A stretch of 64,000 nucleotides of DNA. Origin: Penelope pileata (Eukaryota; Chordata; Aves; Galliformes; Cracidae). The first letter of the stretch is position 1. Each line of letters starts with the position of its first letter. The stretch covers positions 67,120 through 131,119 of the forward strand of contig WBMW01005307.1 of the NCBI GenBank assembly GCA_013396635.1, in the 5' to 3' direction. Shown here one piece after another: positions 33,563 to 46,800 of the stretch. The notes beneath the pieces were generated by a model. The model searched no databases, was not told the origin of the DNA, and was given only the letters and a program-made list of their open reading frames with translations. Position numbers and translations under genes: made by a program.

Positions 33563-36500
33563 CTATTTCTGTCTCTTCATCCTTGGTCTTATACTGGCAT
33601 TCATCCCAGCGGTGTGAGAGATCCTCCCACAAGTCAAAACAACAATGCTATCTCTCAGGCAGGCTCAGTACAGGAATCACTAGTACAATCTGCGGTCTGA
33701 TTCGCACAGCACACTGGACTGACTGGTCCTATTGATCTCTGCTGGCCTTGAAAACCTACCAGCTAATCAATTCCTCCCTCCCACCAGGCTGAAGGGTACA
33801 AGGAGTTCTGATTTGAAATTTTTCATACATTTTTCTTCTGGATGTGAAATATAGAACAGAGATCCAGAGGCAAGATGCATCTGTGAGCATCCAGCACGCC
33901 GCCCAGCCTTGTTCCATGCTGCAGTCTCAGCCCGGCCCAGGGAAAGGTCCCACCTTCCCACCAGGAGCCTCCCCGCAGCTCAACAGCTTTTGTTTGCAAA
34001 AGAATGAAGCTGCTCCCCAAGCTCTAACCAATACCATGTGGGGCTGGGGCAACAGGATGCTGGAACCCATCTCTGCATTCAGGGGAGATCCAGCATCGAA
34101 GCAGCAAGCTCTCCCAACTGACTTGGAGGAAGCAGCCTGCCAATCCTAATGTCAACGCTTTCCATGGCGGTATTTGCTCATTAAAAATTGCTATGCAGGA
34201 GGTGGTAGGAGTTGGGTTTTGATCTAAAAGGCCTCAGCAAATAACATCTGTGCAGTGAAAGGATTTCCCACAGCAAAGCACCATGACATCCCATGGAGCT
34301 GCAAAGGACTTGCAGGCTCAAAAGGCCACCAAGATCCGTGCTTTGATGGGTCTTACCAGAGCTAGCTGATTTCATGGCCGTTAACAGTATTTGTAGCTTA
34401 GATAAGGGTAATCAAAATCTCATCATTCAGGGCGTAAACTGATCGCCTGCAGGGGTTAGAAAGGAATTTTTTTTCATGTGGAGAGTTGCATAACTGCCTA
34501 GATTCATTGCGGGTATTTTCCAGCTTCTGCCGAGCACCAGTCGTGGGCCACAGCTAGAAGCAAAGCATGGCACACCGGCTGCAAAGCCAGAACCGTCATG
34601 TGAAAAATCACAGCCTCATTGTTCGGAGACAAAGTGCAATGTTTCTGATTCTGGCTTCAACTCACACATGGAAATGAAAGACAATGACTGTCACTGGGCT
34701 GCTGAAACAGCAGAATTTCAACAGAGGAAGAAAAATCTGTCCTGAGATTAGTTTCCCGTGCACAGTGAGAAGAGCGACAGCGAGCTCACAGGCACAGCAC
34801 ACAAAGGATTACACAATGCAAAATGACCCATTTGAATAATGTTGCCCCATCCCATGCTGCCATGTGGACCATATATGTGCTGCACCAGTGAGGGGTGCCA
34901 ATAACCTGCCTTCAGCAAGGATTAGGCCCTTCCATGGCATCCAACAACCCTCATCACCAGCCATCCCCATCTGAACAAGGAGGGACAAGAACACAGTGTT
35001 TTTCTCTCTGCAAAATTATTATTTATGTTTTATTAGTGGCAAAGGCTTTATAATGTTGGAATTGGCCACGGGGCGTGGTGGCCTAAGTGCCAGTACCCAT
35101 CGGTGCAGTAAGAGCAGGAGGCCAAAACATGCCCCATGTGGGTGTTGGTTGCTCTTAGATTATAGTATCACCACGCCTCGCTCTGCTAATTGCACCGTGA
35201 AACTCTGATCTCCACCATACCCCAGTGCCAACCTGATGGCAGGTGCCTTTAGCCATCCATCACAGCACTCACCGTTCCTCTGGGAAACCTGTGGGAAAAT
35301 CCCGATTCTGTGCCCTGCAGGGAGTAATGGAGAATAAAGTGTTTCCGTGCATATATGCCACTATTCTTTCCACAGAAGACTTTCACGTTACTAGTTATCT
35401 GATGTTGTGGTTTGTGACTAGAACTACTTGGAAGTTCTCCATAGAAAACTTTTTACTAAAAAAGTAGCCACAACTGAAAATGAAATATGTTTGCATGAGA
35501 ATTTCCATGGTCTCGTTTCATTCTGTATTCCCCAGATTTAGGTGAGGGCATCCAACTTGGAACAAAGACTTGCATTTGGTGAAAAACCCTATTTTAAGAT
35601 GAAAAGCCATGAAACATCTTTAAGGCACCCATAACTGTCAGATTTCAGACCCTGCAACTTTCACCCAATCTGTGACAGTGTGGCAGTACCTAGCTAAGAG
35701 GAGATTTGTGCCTTTGCAGAAAGGTTTAGACACAACTGGAAAGAGTGGCATGTTGTTAAATAGCATCATTAGCTTCAATCATATCTGGCTGCTAAGTAGT
35801 TCAGCCTTCTCACAGCTAATGGCACAGTCCTTGATGCTTCAGAGGGGAGACAAATCACCAAAACGAACCAGGATTTTCAAGATTCGCATTAGGTCTAACA
35901 CTTAAAGAAACCTTCTATATTCAGTTCTCATGCTCAGCTGTATACTCACATGCCAAAGCCTGGGTTTCACATGTGTATTCTAAGTGTAGCCCCCAAGCCT
36001 GCTCCTCTGCACTGGTTAAATACTCCAGAGTGAGTTCACAACCAAATTCCTTGCAAGTACGTGGTTCCTAGCTAATATGCTTGCTACTGAATTAATGATC
36101 TCTATCATTCCAACAGGAATGAGAAGCACTCACCAACTGGTGATCTGATGTGCTAAAGGCCTTTCAGCATCTCCAGAACAGCTCCAGCAGACATGCATGA
36201 TTGCCATAGTCTTGTTATTATTAAGTTTTTCTTCTGGAGGAAGAAAGGGGGATGAGCCATCTTCCTTCTACCCATCACGAGGGACTGTACTGATGTTGTT
36301 GACTCTTTTTCTGAGCCATGCTTCTCTGGCCTCCCATATAGGTTCTTTCCCCCTCTTTGATGGACTTTCTTAAAGAATTTCTGGACTATTCAGGTTTAGG
36401 GTTTTTTCCCCTCCATCTCATTTGGCGGTGTGAAGCACTCTCCCAAACACTGAAAAAAGTATCTTTAGCGTGCTTTTGTGTGGACTTCTCAAGCACACGC

Positions 36501-37239
36501 ACCTTCATGGCAGCCCAGCACACATTTAACTCAATCACGTTCCCTGAGTACTGTTACAGTTACAAACCACTCTTTCCCATAGGCACTCATCCACATACAG
36601 TTTTGTTATACCTGCAGTAGGAATGCAGCCACCACGGGAAGCCTTGAGGTTTACCTGATTAACTTTAACTATCTGTGGCTTTTTACTTGTGTTTAATAGC
36701 ATCATTCCACACAACACACTAGCCTATGTACCCATATTCAGCTTAATAAGCACCCCAGTGTGACCAGGTCACCAGTCTGGTGGTGGAGCATATAGGTTAA
36801 CAAACACCTAATGACAGCACTGGAAAGCAGCGTGTTCACCAGTGGTGCCTGATTAACAAATTGGCTACTGGGAGCAGCAAGCGGCAAACACCAACAGCAT
36901 CCCAGAGCTGAAACAAGGCTGTGGAAAGACCCCAATGAATGTAATTTCAAGGTTTTCTAGGAACATCTGGAGTACAACCTAGCCTTTTTCTTCACCAGCC
37001 AGCGCCTGGCAGCAGGGTAGAACCAGTAGAACATCACATGGGCAGCACTCAACAAGGGAGCCAAGCTTCCACGGGTTCTCACCTTTGTTCTAAAACACAC
37101 AGTGCCCTGGTTGAATGTACTCCAAGGGTTTGAGCATGATGGTGCGAGACCAACAGCAACAATGAACGTCCTTCTTGGTAGACTGCTGAGCCTGTGGTCC
37201 CTTCCAGGACTGGGTTTGCATTTGCTTTGTTTCCCAGCT

Positions 37240-38365
37240 GAAAATCACAGAACGGCTTAGGTTGGAAGGGACCTTAAAGACCATCCAGGTCCAACCTCCC
37301 TGCTGTGGGCAGAGTTGCTACCCACCAGCTCAGGCTGCCCAGGGTCCCACCCAACCTGGCCTCAAACATCTCCACGGATGGGGCACCCACAGCTCTCTGA
37401 GCAGCTGTGCCAGGGCCTCACCACCCTCTGAGTGAAGATTTTCTTCCTAACATCTAACCTAAATCTCCTCTCTTTTAGTTTAAAGCCCCTTGTCCTATTG
37501 ATATCAGATCATGTAAAAAGTTGGTCCCAATCCTGCTTGTGAGCTCCCTTCACGCACTCGAAGGCTGCAATGTGGCCTCCCCATAACCTTCTCCAGGCCG
37601 AACAAGCCCAGCTTCCTCAACCTTTATTCATAGGAGAGGTGCTCCAGCCCTCTGATCATCTTTGTGGCCCTCCTCTGGATCCACTCCAACAGCTCCACAT
37701 CCTTCCTGCGCTGGGGGTCCCAGGCCCAGACGCAGCACTCCAAACGGGGCCTCACAAGAGCAGAGTAGAGAGGGACAATCCCCTCCCTCTCCCTGCTGGC
37801 CACCCCTCTTTTGATGCAGCCCATGTTACCATTGACCTTCCAGGCTGCAGGCACACGCTGCTGGCTCACATTCAGCTTTTTGTGCGCCAGGACCCCCAGG
37901 TCCTTCTCAGCAGGGCTGCTCTCAGGGAGTTCTTTTCCCAGCCTGTACACATACCTGGCATTGCCCCGACCTAAGTGCAATACCCTGCACTCGGCCTTCT
38001 TGAACCTCATGAGGTTCATGTGGGTCTACTGTCCAGACCCCTCTGGATGGGGCCCCTTCCTTCTATTGTGCCAGCTGCACCACTCAGCTTGGTGCCATCA
38101 GCAAATTTCCTGATCTCACTATGTCATTGACAAAGATGTGAAAGAGCACTGGTCCCAGGGCAGACCCCTGGGGGACCCCGCTTGTGACCAGCCTCCACCT
38201 GGACACAGATTCATTGAACACAACCCTCTGGCTGCAACCACCCAGATTACTTGTCCACCAAAGAGTCCAGCCATCAAATCCATATCTCTCCCATTTAGAG
38301 ATAAAGACATGGTGTGGGACCACACCAAAGGCCTTTTACAAGTTTGTACAGATCTTGCATTTGTA
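37240..38365 (-). mobile_element. CR1 LINE fragment, 5'-truncated, with degraded reverse transcriptase
   Basis: On the minus strand 38323-38084 encodes the SGVPQGSALGPVLF palm-domain motif and an FADGTKL stretch in a shifted frame. Then 38019-37624 encodes the CR1 C-terminal region (ending near RRATKMIRGLEHL). It closes with the CR1 3' end near 37243 (GTTCTGTGATT). At least one frameshift separates the two coding blocks, so the copy is dead. The 3' end points left. Confidence 0.92.
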
Positions 38366-41300
38366 CCTTTTGTGGTAGCAGGTCATGGAGCAGAGGGCAC
38401 TACACAGCAGCTGTCACACGAGTATGTCTGTATACACCTGCCTACATTTCACACAGTGTGAACCAAAAAGGAGACATCCCCATTGCAGAACCGAAACAGG
38501 AATCTGGAACACTGGAACAGAGCTGCTGAGTGTCGAATTCCCCCTTCATTTTGATGAGTCTCCACTTGTAGCAAGGTTAGTCTTCTGCATTTGTAGAGCC
38601 CTTCTCCTTTTCCTCTCTTCTGAAACTGTTACATTTGCCTGATGTCTGCAACTGCTTGTCCTTCTGCAGCCCTAGCACATTGTTCAGCTGCTGCAGAGGT
38701 TTGTCCTTGTGCATGTTACTGCCTCTCCAGATAGTCTGCCCACCCATCATTGGTGCAGATTGACTCAATACCAGATGTAGCATATGAGTGTCCAAATGCT
38801 ATTTTCTTGCATTCATTGCCTACATGTTTGGCCCTGTGAGCTGTTTTGCCTCATGCATAGACTTTAGGGAACACACTTTTCTTGTTAATCATCATTGTTG
38901 GAGATGTCATGGAGCCTGCTTCCGAAGATGCAGGACAGATGCACCTGTGATTCACTCTCACATTAACACTGCACTACCTGCATGGAGCATAGAAGTGCAC
39001 GGAGCCTCCTGGGTCATCAAGTTCATCTGCCTGTCGTCGCTAGTAACCACAACACTAGATCAATTAGGAAACATCTGATTGGCCTGTCACAGCTAATGGG
39101 CTCCTCAGTTTGAAGAGGAATACGGGATCCAAAGCCTAGAAGCTGCAACTAGGCAAAGTCAGGCTGAAAGCAAGGGGTTACCTTTTAACAGTGCTGGGTT
39201 TGTGCAGAAAAGCAGCAGTCCAGGCCATTCTCCATCACCAGCAAATCCTCAGTCTAGTCTAAATGTTTTGCCAATACCATTTTATCCAGTGGCTCTGTCT
39301 AAAATCCATGAGCCAAGGGACTACTGCTATAGGGTTTGTGAAAGCAAAAGAAAAGCAGTTCCCATCAGCTGTGCAACCGTAAAATTCAATGGGAATTTTT
39401 TGAAGGAATTTTATCTCCCCTGGAGAGGACCATAGGAATCCACCAAGCTGAAAGAAAAGGCTGAAAAAGCACTGCTCCAGATGAAACAAGAATAAACTCA
39501 TAGAGGTTCTCTGTCTGGTTAACTGGTTTAAATCCCACTCTAACAGCTACACCCATCACCAGGCTTACAAAAGCAAGCAGTTAAATGGAATTTATTATTT
39601 ATTTTCAAGGTAAGGCATAAAATGAAATTGAGAAGTACCGTATCCACATGCCCTAGGCTTTTTTCCACACGCTTTTGAAGATGCTCTCCTAGAGATTAGA
39701 CTGACATCTAAGATAATTAGCATATCTTCAGGCTGGAGATTTAATTAATAAACCAATAAATCTCATTTACTTAGAATCCTGGGGAATTTTTGTTGTGCCA
39801 TTTTCTCCTAACTAAACAGGTGTACCTTGCTTCATAATTATAACGGTGTTAGTACTCACTTTTTGCTCTCTGTCAATTCTAGAGAAGGAAAAAAACTTGG
39901 TGGGTAAAATAATTTCAGGCCAAATATGTTTTTCTTCTTTCTCATTCTATATTCCACACTTCACACAAAATCATAATATCTCAGTTTGAAGCATAGTTTA
40001 GACAGCAAATCAATAGCATCCAAAACACACTCAGAATTAATGCTTGCATTGTATTGGGGTACTTTTCAGTCTTGTGTGGGATGCTTAGACTGTGATTTAG
40101 GGGAATTGCCCAGAATGCAATGCATAGCAAATTCTGCTCAAAGGTTCCTGAATTTGCGGTGAGAAAATTGAGGGGGTATTTTGAATCCTCAAGCAACAGA
40201 GCACGAATTCATCTTGCTTCTGAGCAACAGGACAAAGCGGTTTTTTTCATCCAGAAATGAAAAATATCCCTGTAGCTTTATGTTGGGTGTTTACTGGACC
40301 TCCCAAAATACAACAATCTTGAGAAAAGGGTCAAAACCTTACCAAAAGAAGAAAAAAAGATAAGAATTCACATCTGATAATGATACTACTCACATAATTT
40401 ATTCAGTCTAGCCCTGCGCAGTGGATTTCTGAAGACCCTTTTCAGGCGATTATTCCATGCAGTCCGTCTTACAGTCATCACAAGGGCTGAGCAGAGCATC
40501 CATGCTGGGGATGCACAGCTGGACAGCGTGGTGCAGATGCTAAGGCTGGCCATGGGCAGGTCACACAGGTCATTCTTGCTCGCTGTTGTGAAGGGCCTCA
40601 AAGACAAAGCACCACGCCTTGCAGCAAGAATGACCAAACTGGAAGCTTGTGGGGACCAGAGATACAGCAGTGACACTTTCAAGGACACTATGGAGCACTC
40701 AGCGTCCTTCCAGAACTGCTGGAGGAGGGAGGTGCCTTCTGTCATGCTAAGTAGATCCCTCTGAAGATGGGGAATTCAGTGAATAGAATGAGAAAAGCTA
40801 TTGCAATAGAAACAGCTGAGCGCCAGAACATCACTTCCCTGCTAAATGCTAAGAGGGTGGTCTCACATCTGGACTGCCCCCTACTCTGTGAGCTGGGGAC
40901 GAACACATGGTGTGGTCCACATGGTCACCACCAAGACAGGGTGGAGGAGGAGAACAATCTTGAAGGCAAGATTTAGCTGGTAGCTAGCAGGCTAAAGGCC
41001 AGGTCCAACTCAGTTACATGCTCAGAAATGCTCCCTCCAGTGTGCTGTAGAAAAGTCAAGGGGCATTGCAGCATTTAGGAAATAGCACCTTGAGGACAGG
41101 CTTGAATAGGTAGAGATAAAGACCTAAATACTAAATCCAAATGAAAACGTATCAAGGCTGCTGGCACGTAAAGGAGGTCTTTTAAATTAAATAGTGTAGG
41201 AAAGCCATGAGTTTGACAAGATGTGTGGTTTGGGAAAATGCGATCTCCAGTGGAGAAGTCATGAAAATTTTGTGTCCTTGAATAAAAGGATAGGAGAGTT

Positions 41301-43544
41301 GCCAAAAACAGTTGGGAAGGAAACAGCAGTCTATAGCCCCGGCAGACAACACCGCTCTCAGGCACGCAGAGCCAGAGAAAAGAATGAGACAACACCACGT
41401 ACGCACTTCTCTCCCAGTGCCAAGGCTCTGAAAGCAAAGTGAGAGAACAGCAGTGCCCTGGTTTCAGATGGGACTATTAACATAACCAACACCTTGGAAA
41501 TCTGGTGGAAGGCAGATAAGCAGCGGAACACGGTAATGAGCGGTAACAAATTACACAGGAATGGGAGTAGGCTGGGCAGGTGGAGGAGCTGAGCTGTGCA
41601 TTAAGGAGAGTTGATCAAAGAGTACAACCAAGCTAACTGTATCAGGTGCCACAGAGGCCCTGGGATTACAGTCCCATGCCCAGACATTATAATAGTAGTG
41701 TTACTCCATCCACTCATCCAGAACAGGGCAATGACCGAAAACTTAGGGAAAACAAACGAGGCTGTGACAGAAATATCAGGATACAATAACAAACCGGGGA
41801 AGATGTCCATCTCCCCATATAGATAGGATAAGTGACAGGATGGAAAGATGTCTGTATGTAAGATAAGAAGCTACTCTTTCTCCAGCAGCAATTAATGACT
41901 TTCAAAGCAGAAAGTTGTTTCTTCAGTATGCCCTGAGCTACACCCATGAACATCAGCGGGTTGAATTTGAAGACAAAGAATTGAAGATGAAGATTCACTG
42001 GAGACAAGCTAAAAACCAACAGCCTCGAAGGAGAAACTCTGCAAACCTGCTACTGTAAGTTTAACTTGAAGAGAAGGAGCTGCTAAAAACACGTTTGATC
42101 GAAGAAAGTTAAAGGAAAAGTCAGTGGGGAAAAACATGCCTAGGAGGCAGGAAGACCATTTGAAAAAACCATTAAACACATCTCCTAAAGGAAAAAACTT
42201 TAGAAATGCTAGTGTGCTCAACAGAAAATGGGACATCCAGCAGTAAGACAAGGCTAAGTCAAAGTAGTCACCAAATCATTAAAATATAGAAACCTAAAAT
42301 GTGAAACCTTCAGCTGTGCCAAAATACACCAAAAATATTCTGAGCAAAATTTTCAAGTCACTGGTACCAATAACAAAACAAATTTGTGTCCATCACAGGG
42401 ATGAGGAACATTACAGTAGAAAAGCTAAATTAACTTTTATTCACAATAAATGAATAGATCCCACTAACACAAGACCACAGAGACTAAATCCCCCCTCTAC
42501 ACTGAAGGAGCTCAAACATGATCATCAACACCAAACTGCAAATCCATTTTTGAGGCAAAGGGAGCCAAGCTCATACAGAGTAATGCAGTAGGGACAGACA
42601 GACAAAGGACAGACCAGAACACTTATGACATGTTTTGGGGAGGGAAGCCCTGTAGCGTTCCCTGTCCCATGAAGTTCCACCAACCGTGGACAAGCAGTGG
42701 CACTGCTTGGCTTCGCTTACCATAATGAACTTTTATTTCTAGTGAAGCAATTTAGAGATCTCTCCTTAAAGGCTCCTGGGGAAACTAAGGTAAGAAGTAA
42801 AAGAAAATCTTGAGTTAAAAAAATTATTAAAAAAGAAAACAGTAGTAAGAGGTCAGCTGTCACAGCAGAGGAGGGACCCAACAGGAATCTCTGCAGCTCA
42901 ACTTATTATAAATTACTCAGAAAAGGAGATTAGCAAAGGGACAAATGGAATGATTCAGAAGAGTTCAAAGCTTCAAATCATCTGAGAGAAAAGCATAAGT
43001 CACTCGTGACACAGTTGCTGGGCAAGAAAATGGTAGATTAATTTCAGTATTAGAAATGTAGACAGGGGAAAATAGCTTGCTACACTCCACCTGCATATTA
43101 CAGCTCTATCAGTGTCCAGTCGATTAGTGTTGAGGGCTGTATCATGGAGACATCATGCGTGAGGTCAGAAATAAATAGCAGGGCAGCATTCAGCAGCAGC
43201 CAGAAAGGTTTAGCACTTCATAGGAGCTGTTAAGAAGCAGGGAGAGAATAAAACAACTTCTTGCTATCATGCAGCAGTGACAGTGCTAGGCCTGCCCAGG
43301 GGCAGCATTCTGCCCAGCTGTGGCACCAAGGCCCTCCTCCTCCTCACAATGGTACTGCAGGGATGTAGGGAGCAGCAAACCTTTCTCCTGGACACAGAGA
43401 AGAGGTCGAAAGGGGCTTTGTGCAGGAAAGGACTAAGCTCATCAGAACACCTGTGGCAGAAAACAGTCTGCAAAGAGGGTATGGGTATGACAGTCTAAGG
43501 TCAGGAGTGCCCAGAGAAAACAAACAGATGTTCAAGATTACTCA
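38366..43544. other. Non-coding stretch between two CR1 copies
   Basis: No gene recognised. Overlapping frames of 119 codons (minus) and 78 codons (plus) at 40386-40764 match nothing I know. AT-rich purine-heavy sequence from 40.8 to 43.5 kb may be the unrecognisable body of the old CR1 that ends at 43.8 kb. Confidence 0.4.
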
Positions 43545-43800
43545 TAGTACTCAAATTAAAGGGTGCTAGATGAAATTATCCTATAGTAGGTTTAAACAAA
43601 CAAAAGGAAGGGTTTTTTCCCCTTTCATACAACCTAATTGCTTTGTGGAACTCATTGCCCCAGGATGTTGTGGATGCCAAACACATCAAGGGAGTCAAAA
43701 GCCAATTAAGCTCATGGACTGGTCCATCAGTGTCTATTAAACACGATGATGGAGATGCAGCCTCTGGCTGGTGAGTCCCCAAGCCACAGGAAGCTTTATC
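43545..43800 (+). mobile_element. Old CR1-family LINE, 3' end
   Basis: Matches the 3' part of ancient amniote CR1 elements in order: TTTAAACAAACAAAAGGAAG, then GTGGAACTCATTGCC, GATGTTGTGGATGCCAA and GGTCCATCAGTGTCTATTA. Divergence looks higher than in the 37-38 kb copy. Orientation is plus. Confidence 0.65.
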
Positions 43801-46800
43801 ACAGGAGGAATTGCTTTGTGCTTGCCCTGTTTATTCCCTCTCGCAGACACAGCTGACCACAAAGCCAGCACCCAGGTGTGGGTGGCAGTGTCCCAAGGAG
43901 CTGACATTCCCATGTCTCAGTACGTGCCAGCTATGGCCTGAAGGTTCAGGACTGCTCCTTGGTCCCTGTCCTGAAGTGACACAAAACCTTCTGAAAACAG
44001 AACAGATAGCCAACATGTCAAGCTAAAATTTTGGGCTTAAACCTCAGGAGATTCCCAGCACATGAAATCCAAAATCACACCCAGATGTCAGCCCTTTGTT
44101 TGGCTGCCATGATTTATAGTCTGAGTGGCACTTCCTCTTCTGTCTCCCTAACAATGACAAAACAAAGAGGTATAAACAAAGCTCGGCTCCAGATGTTCTG
44201 CCCTCATTAGCGACCAGCTTGGCTAATGCTATTTCATCAGTCCTTTGTTTCAGGGTGGCAAGCCAACATCAGCAAGTCAAGGACACTTTGTTGGGCTCCC
44301 CCCCCTCCTTGGGATGTGACAAATTCCCAGGACACTCCTGCCCAACACTCACTGCAATAACAAGCATGGGGCTGAATGACTGCCCTCGACAATGTTTGGT
44401 ACGTGGAAAAACTTGTGCTTGCTAATTACCATGATTGCTCCATTAAATACCCCCAGGCAGCTGCATGCAAGCCAGGTGAGCACAGCACAGGGCCCTCCCC
44501 TCCAGCCTGCAGCCATGGCCCAGGTGCAGACAGGTGTCCCCACTCCCTGGGGAGCCTCCCCCAGCCAGTGCTAGAGGTGTCCCACCCATCCTGCAGGTCT
44601 GTTCCTAGACATATCAGCTCCTATTTATTTTCCCCACTCTTCCATCATTGCAAAAAGATGAAGTTGAGGATCAGCAAGAGCAGACACAGGCTACAAAACA
44701 AAGATTTTCCTCCTCCTTTGAAGCCCACTCGCTATTATTTTTGACGAGAGATGCAGCAGATTAATTTCCCTGGTTTGAGCATTCCTAAGCCTCTTTACTA
44801 AGCCTGGCAGCAAAAGCCTCAAAGCAGATGCCAAACCCTGCAATCCTTTTACGCATGGTAGAAATAATCCTTTTGCCTGGTGCCTGGGAGAGCAGAACCC
44901 CACATCCAGGGGCAACAATGCTGGACCAGCACTCAGGAGCCAGAGCAGAGCCCACAGGCAGGGTCCAGCCATCACCACTTCCTCTGTTTTCATCTGAGCT
45001 CCAGACACTGCATTGTGCCAAGGTTGGAAAGAGATACGTGGATCCAACTCCAGAGCCCAAACAATCTGCCCTGCGAGGCGTCCACTGGGAGATTTGGGCA
45101 GCATCCCCCACTCAAGGGCTCTTTGCTCTCCTCCTGTGATTCCACTGTAGCTGCTTTGCAGGTGGAAGGGGGACCCCAAAGACACCCTCGGAGGGCAGCA
45201 CAGCTCCTGAAGCAGCCCCTGCTTCCTGACTCAGAGCTAACAAGGACCTTTTTGCTGGCTTGCTGCCTCCTGCTAACGAGGTTGAACCCTTTGAGTCACA
45301 ACTTCATTGCCAAATCCCCAGCACTATGGTAACTGCAGACATTTTGAACCAGAACAAACCACAGGGGAAGAGGGAAGCTAGTTTGAAAAGGAATAAATCA
45401 AAAGGGAAATATTTGGCACTTCACTGTTGGCAGGGAGGAGCTCATCAACTTTTACTGTAAAGGAATAAGAAGAGAGGAAAGATCTACTTTCCCTCCACTC
45501 CCAGGATGCCCAAGGACTTTCACATCCCTGCGCAGAGAACAGCTGCACTAAGTCCTTGCATCTCAATGATAGATTTCTTGTTTAAAAATAAATCGGTGCA
45601 GCCTGGGACGCGTGCCAACACTTTTCCCCCGGTTTTCCCACGTCCTACATTTAAAAAGCAGCTGATGAGTTCCATCCTTGCTTATCCCTCATCCTTCCTT
45701 TAATAACTCCCTGTGTTGCCTTTAAAACCAGTGTGTTGCTCTCCTCACCTTTACATTTTCCCAGAGCTGCAGCCTCTTACCTTGGCTGTTCTTGCTTAAT
45801 TTCACATCGCACTGCTCTACTTCAGCAGCACTGGCAGCCTTGGAAGTTCCCTTTGGTAACTTCTCCCACAGACATCACCCATGAACTCTGTGTGTCCCAG
45901 TTCTAAAAACCACCCTCTGCTGAACTTTGTCTCCAAAAATATAGGCAAATCAATAGTTCAGGGCCAGTTGGAACCAAAACTGTTACTCCTTGGATATTGC
46001 TCTTGACCTTCAGGTTGGTGTTATTCTCTAAAACTTTGGAAGAGGCACCCAAGGTTTGCAAACAAAGCACTCAAACGTTCCATGCTGTGCAATATGCAGG
46101 CTATCAAACCCGGGATCTCATTACACCCTCTGCCTCCCACTCCGGGTTGTGTTCCCTTGTTATATCTTGTTTCAAATTAGACTGAAAGTTCTTCATGCCA
46201 GCGGCAGAGGCTCCCTGTGGCACCTCTGCAGCAAACAGAATTAATAAGCAAGACTAAAGACAGCTCTCAAAAGCATCAAAAAAAAAAAAAAAGAGGAAAC
46301 TGAAGATATGTGGGAAAGTCAGTGCCCTTGCTCTGAATAAAGAAATAAAGAACAGCTCTCCAGATGCTAGAATAACTTCAGGACATCCAGTGAACTTGAC
46401 TTCTCCATCACGAGTTTCATTTCTCACTTGTAGCCTCAGCATTTCTCAAATTGAGTGAACCTAAGTGAAAAAGATCCTTTGCATAGTCCGAGATTCTCGC
46501 GTTGTCTTTCATCAACATAGCTCAAAGATTTAACTAGTCCATTCAAATTGGGTCATTTGTGTTGTAAATGACAGGGCACACTCGGCAAGCAGAGAACACA
46601 GGAAAATTAGTGACAAGAAAATAAGCAACCTGTCCCTTGTCAGCAGATTACTCTGTCCTAGCCCATGTTCTTCCCCCGCAAGTACAGTTTTGCAGTGCCT
46701 TACTGCACTGACTTCTGTTTTACAACCTAGCTTTGGAATTAAGTCCTCCCTCCCGCAACAATGGAGGGTTGGGGAGGTGCTGTCTCATCTCATTCCCACC

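Larger units (their letters stand above)
28135..37239. other. Gene-poor stretch upstream of the Kazal genes
   Basis: No exon chain that I can defend. It holds a triplicated 9-mer at 28431, weak MIR-like traces, a poly(A) run near 30043, (CT)n near 31578 and (AC)n near 33159. Two single-exon candidates on the minus strand (28903-29058 and 30215-30473) are discussed under findings. Confidence 0.5.

Noticed and set aside
40386..40764. Overlapping open frames on both strands, considered as a processed pseudogene
   Set aside because: I could not match either translation to a known family; left as unassigned sequence.
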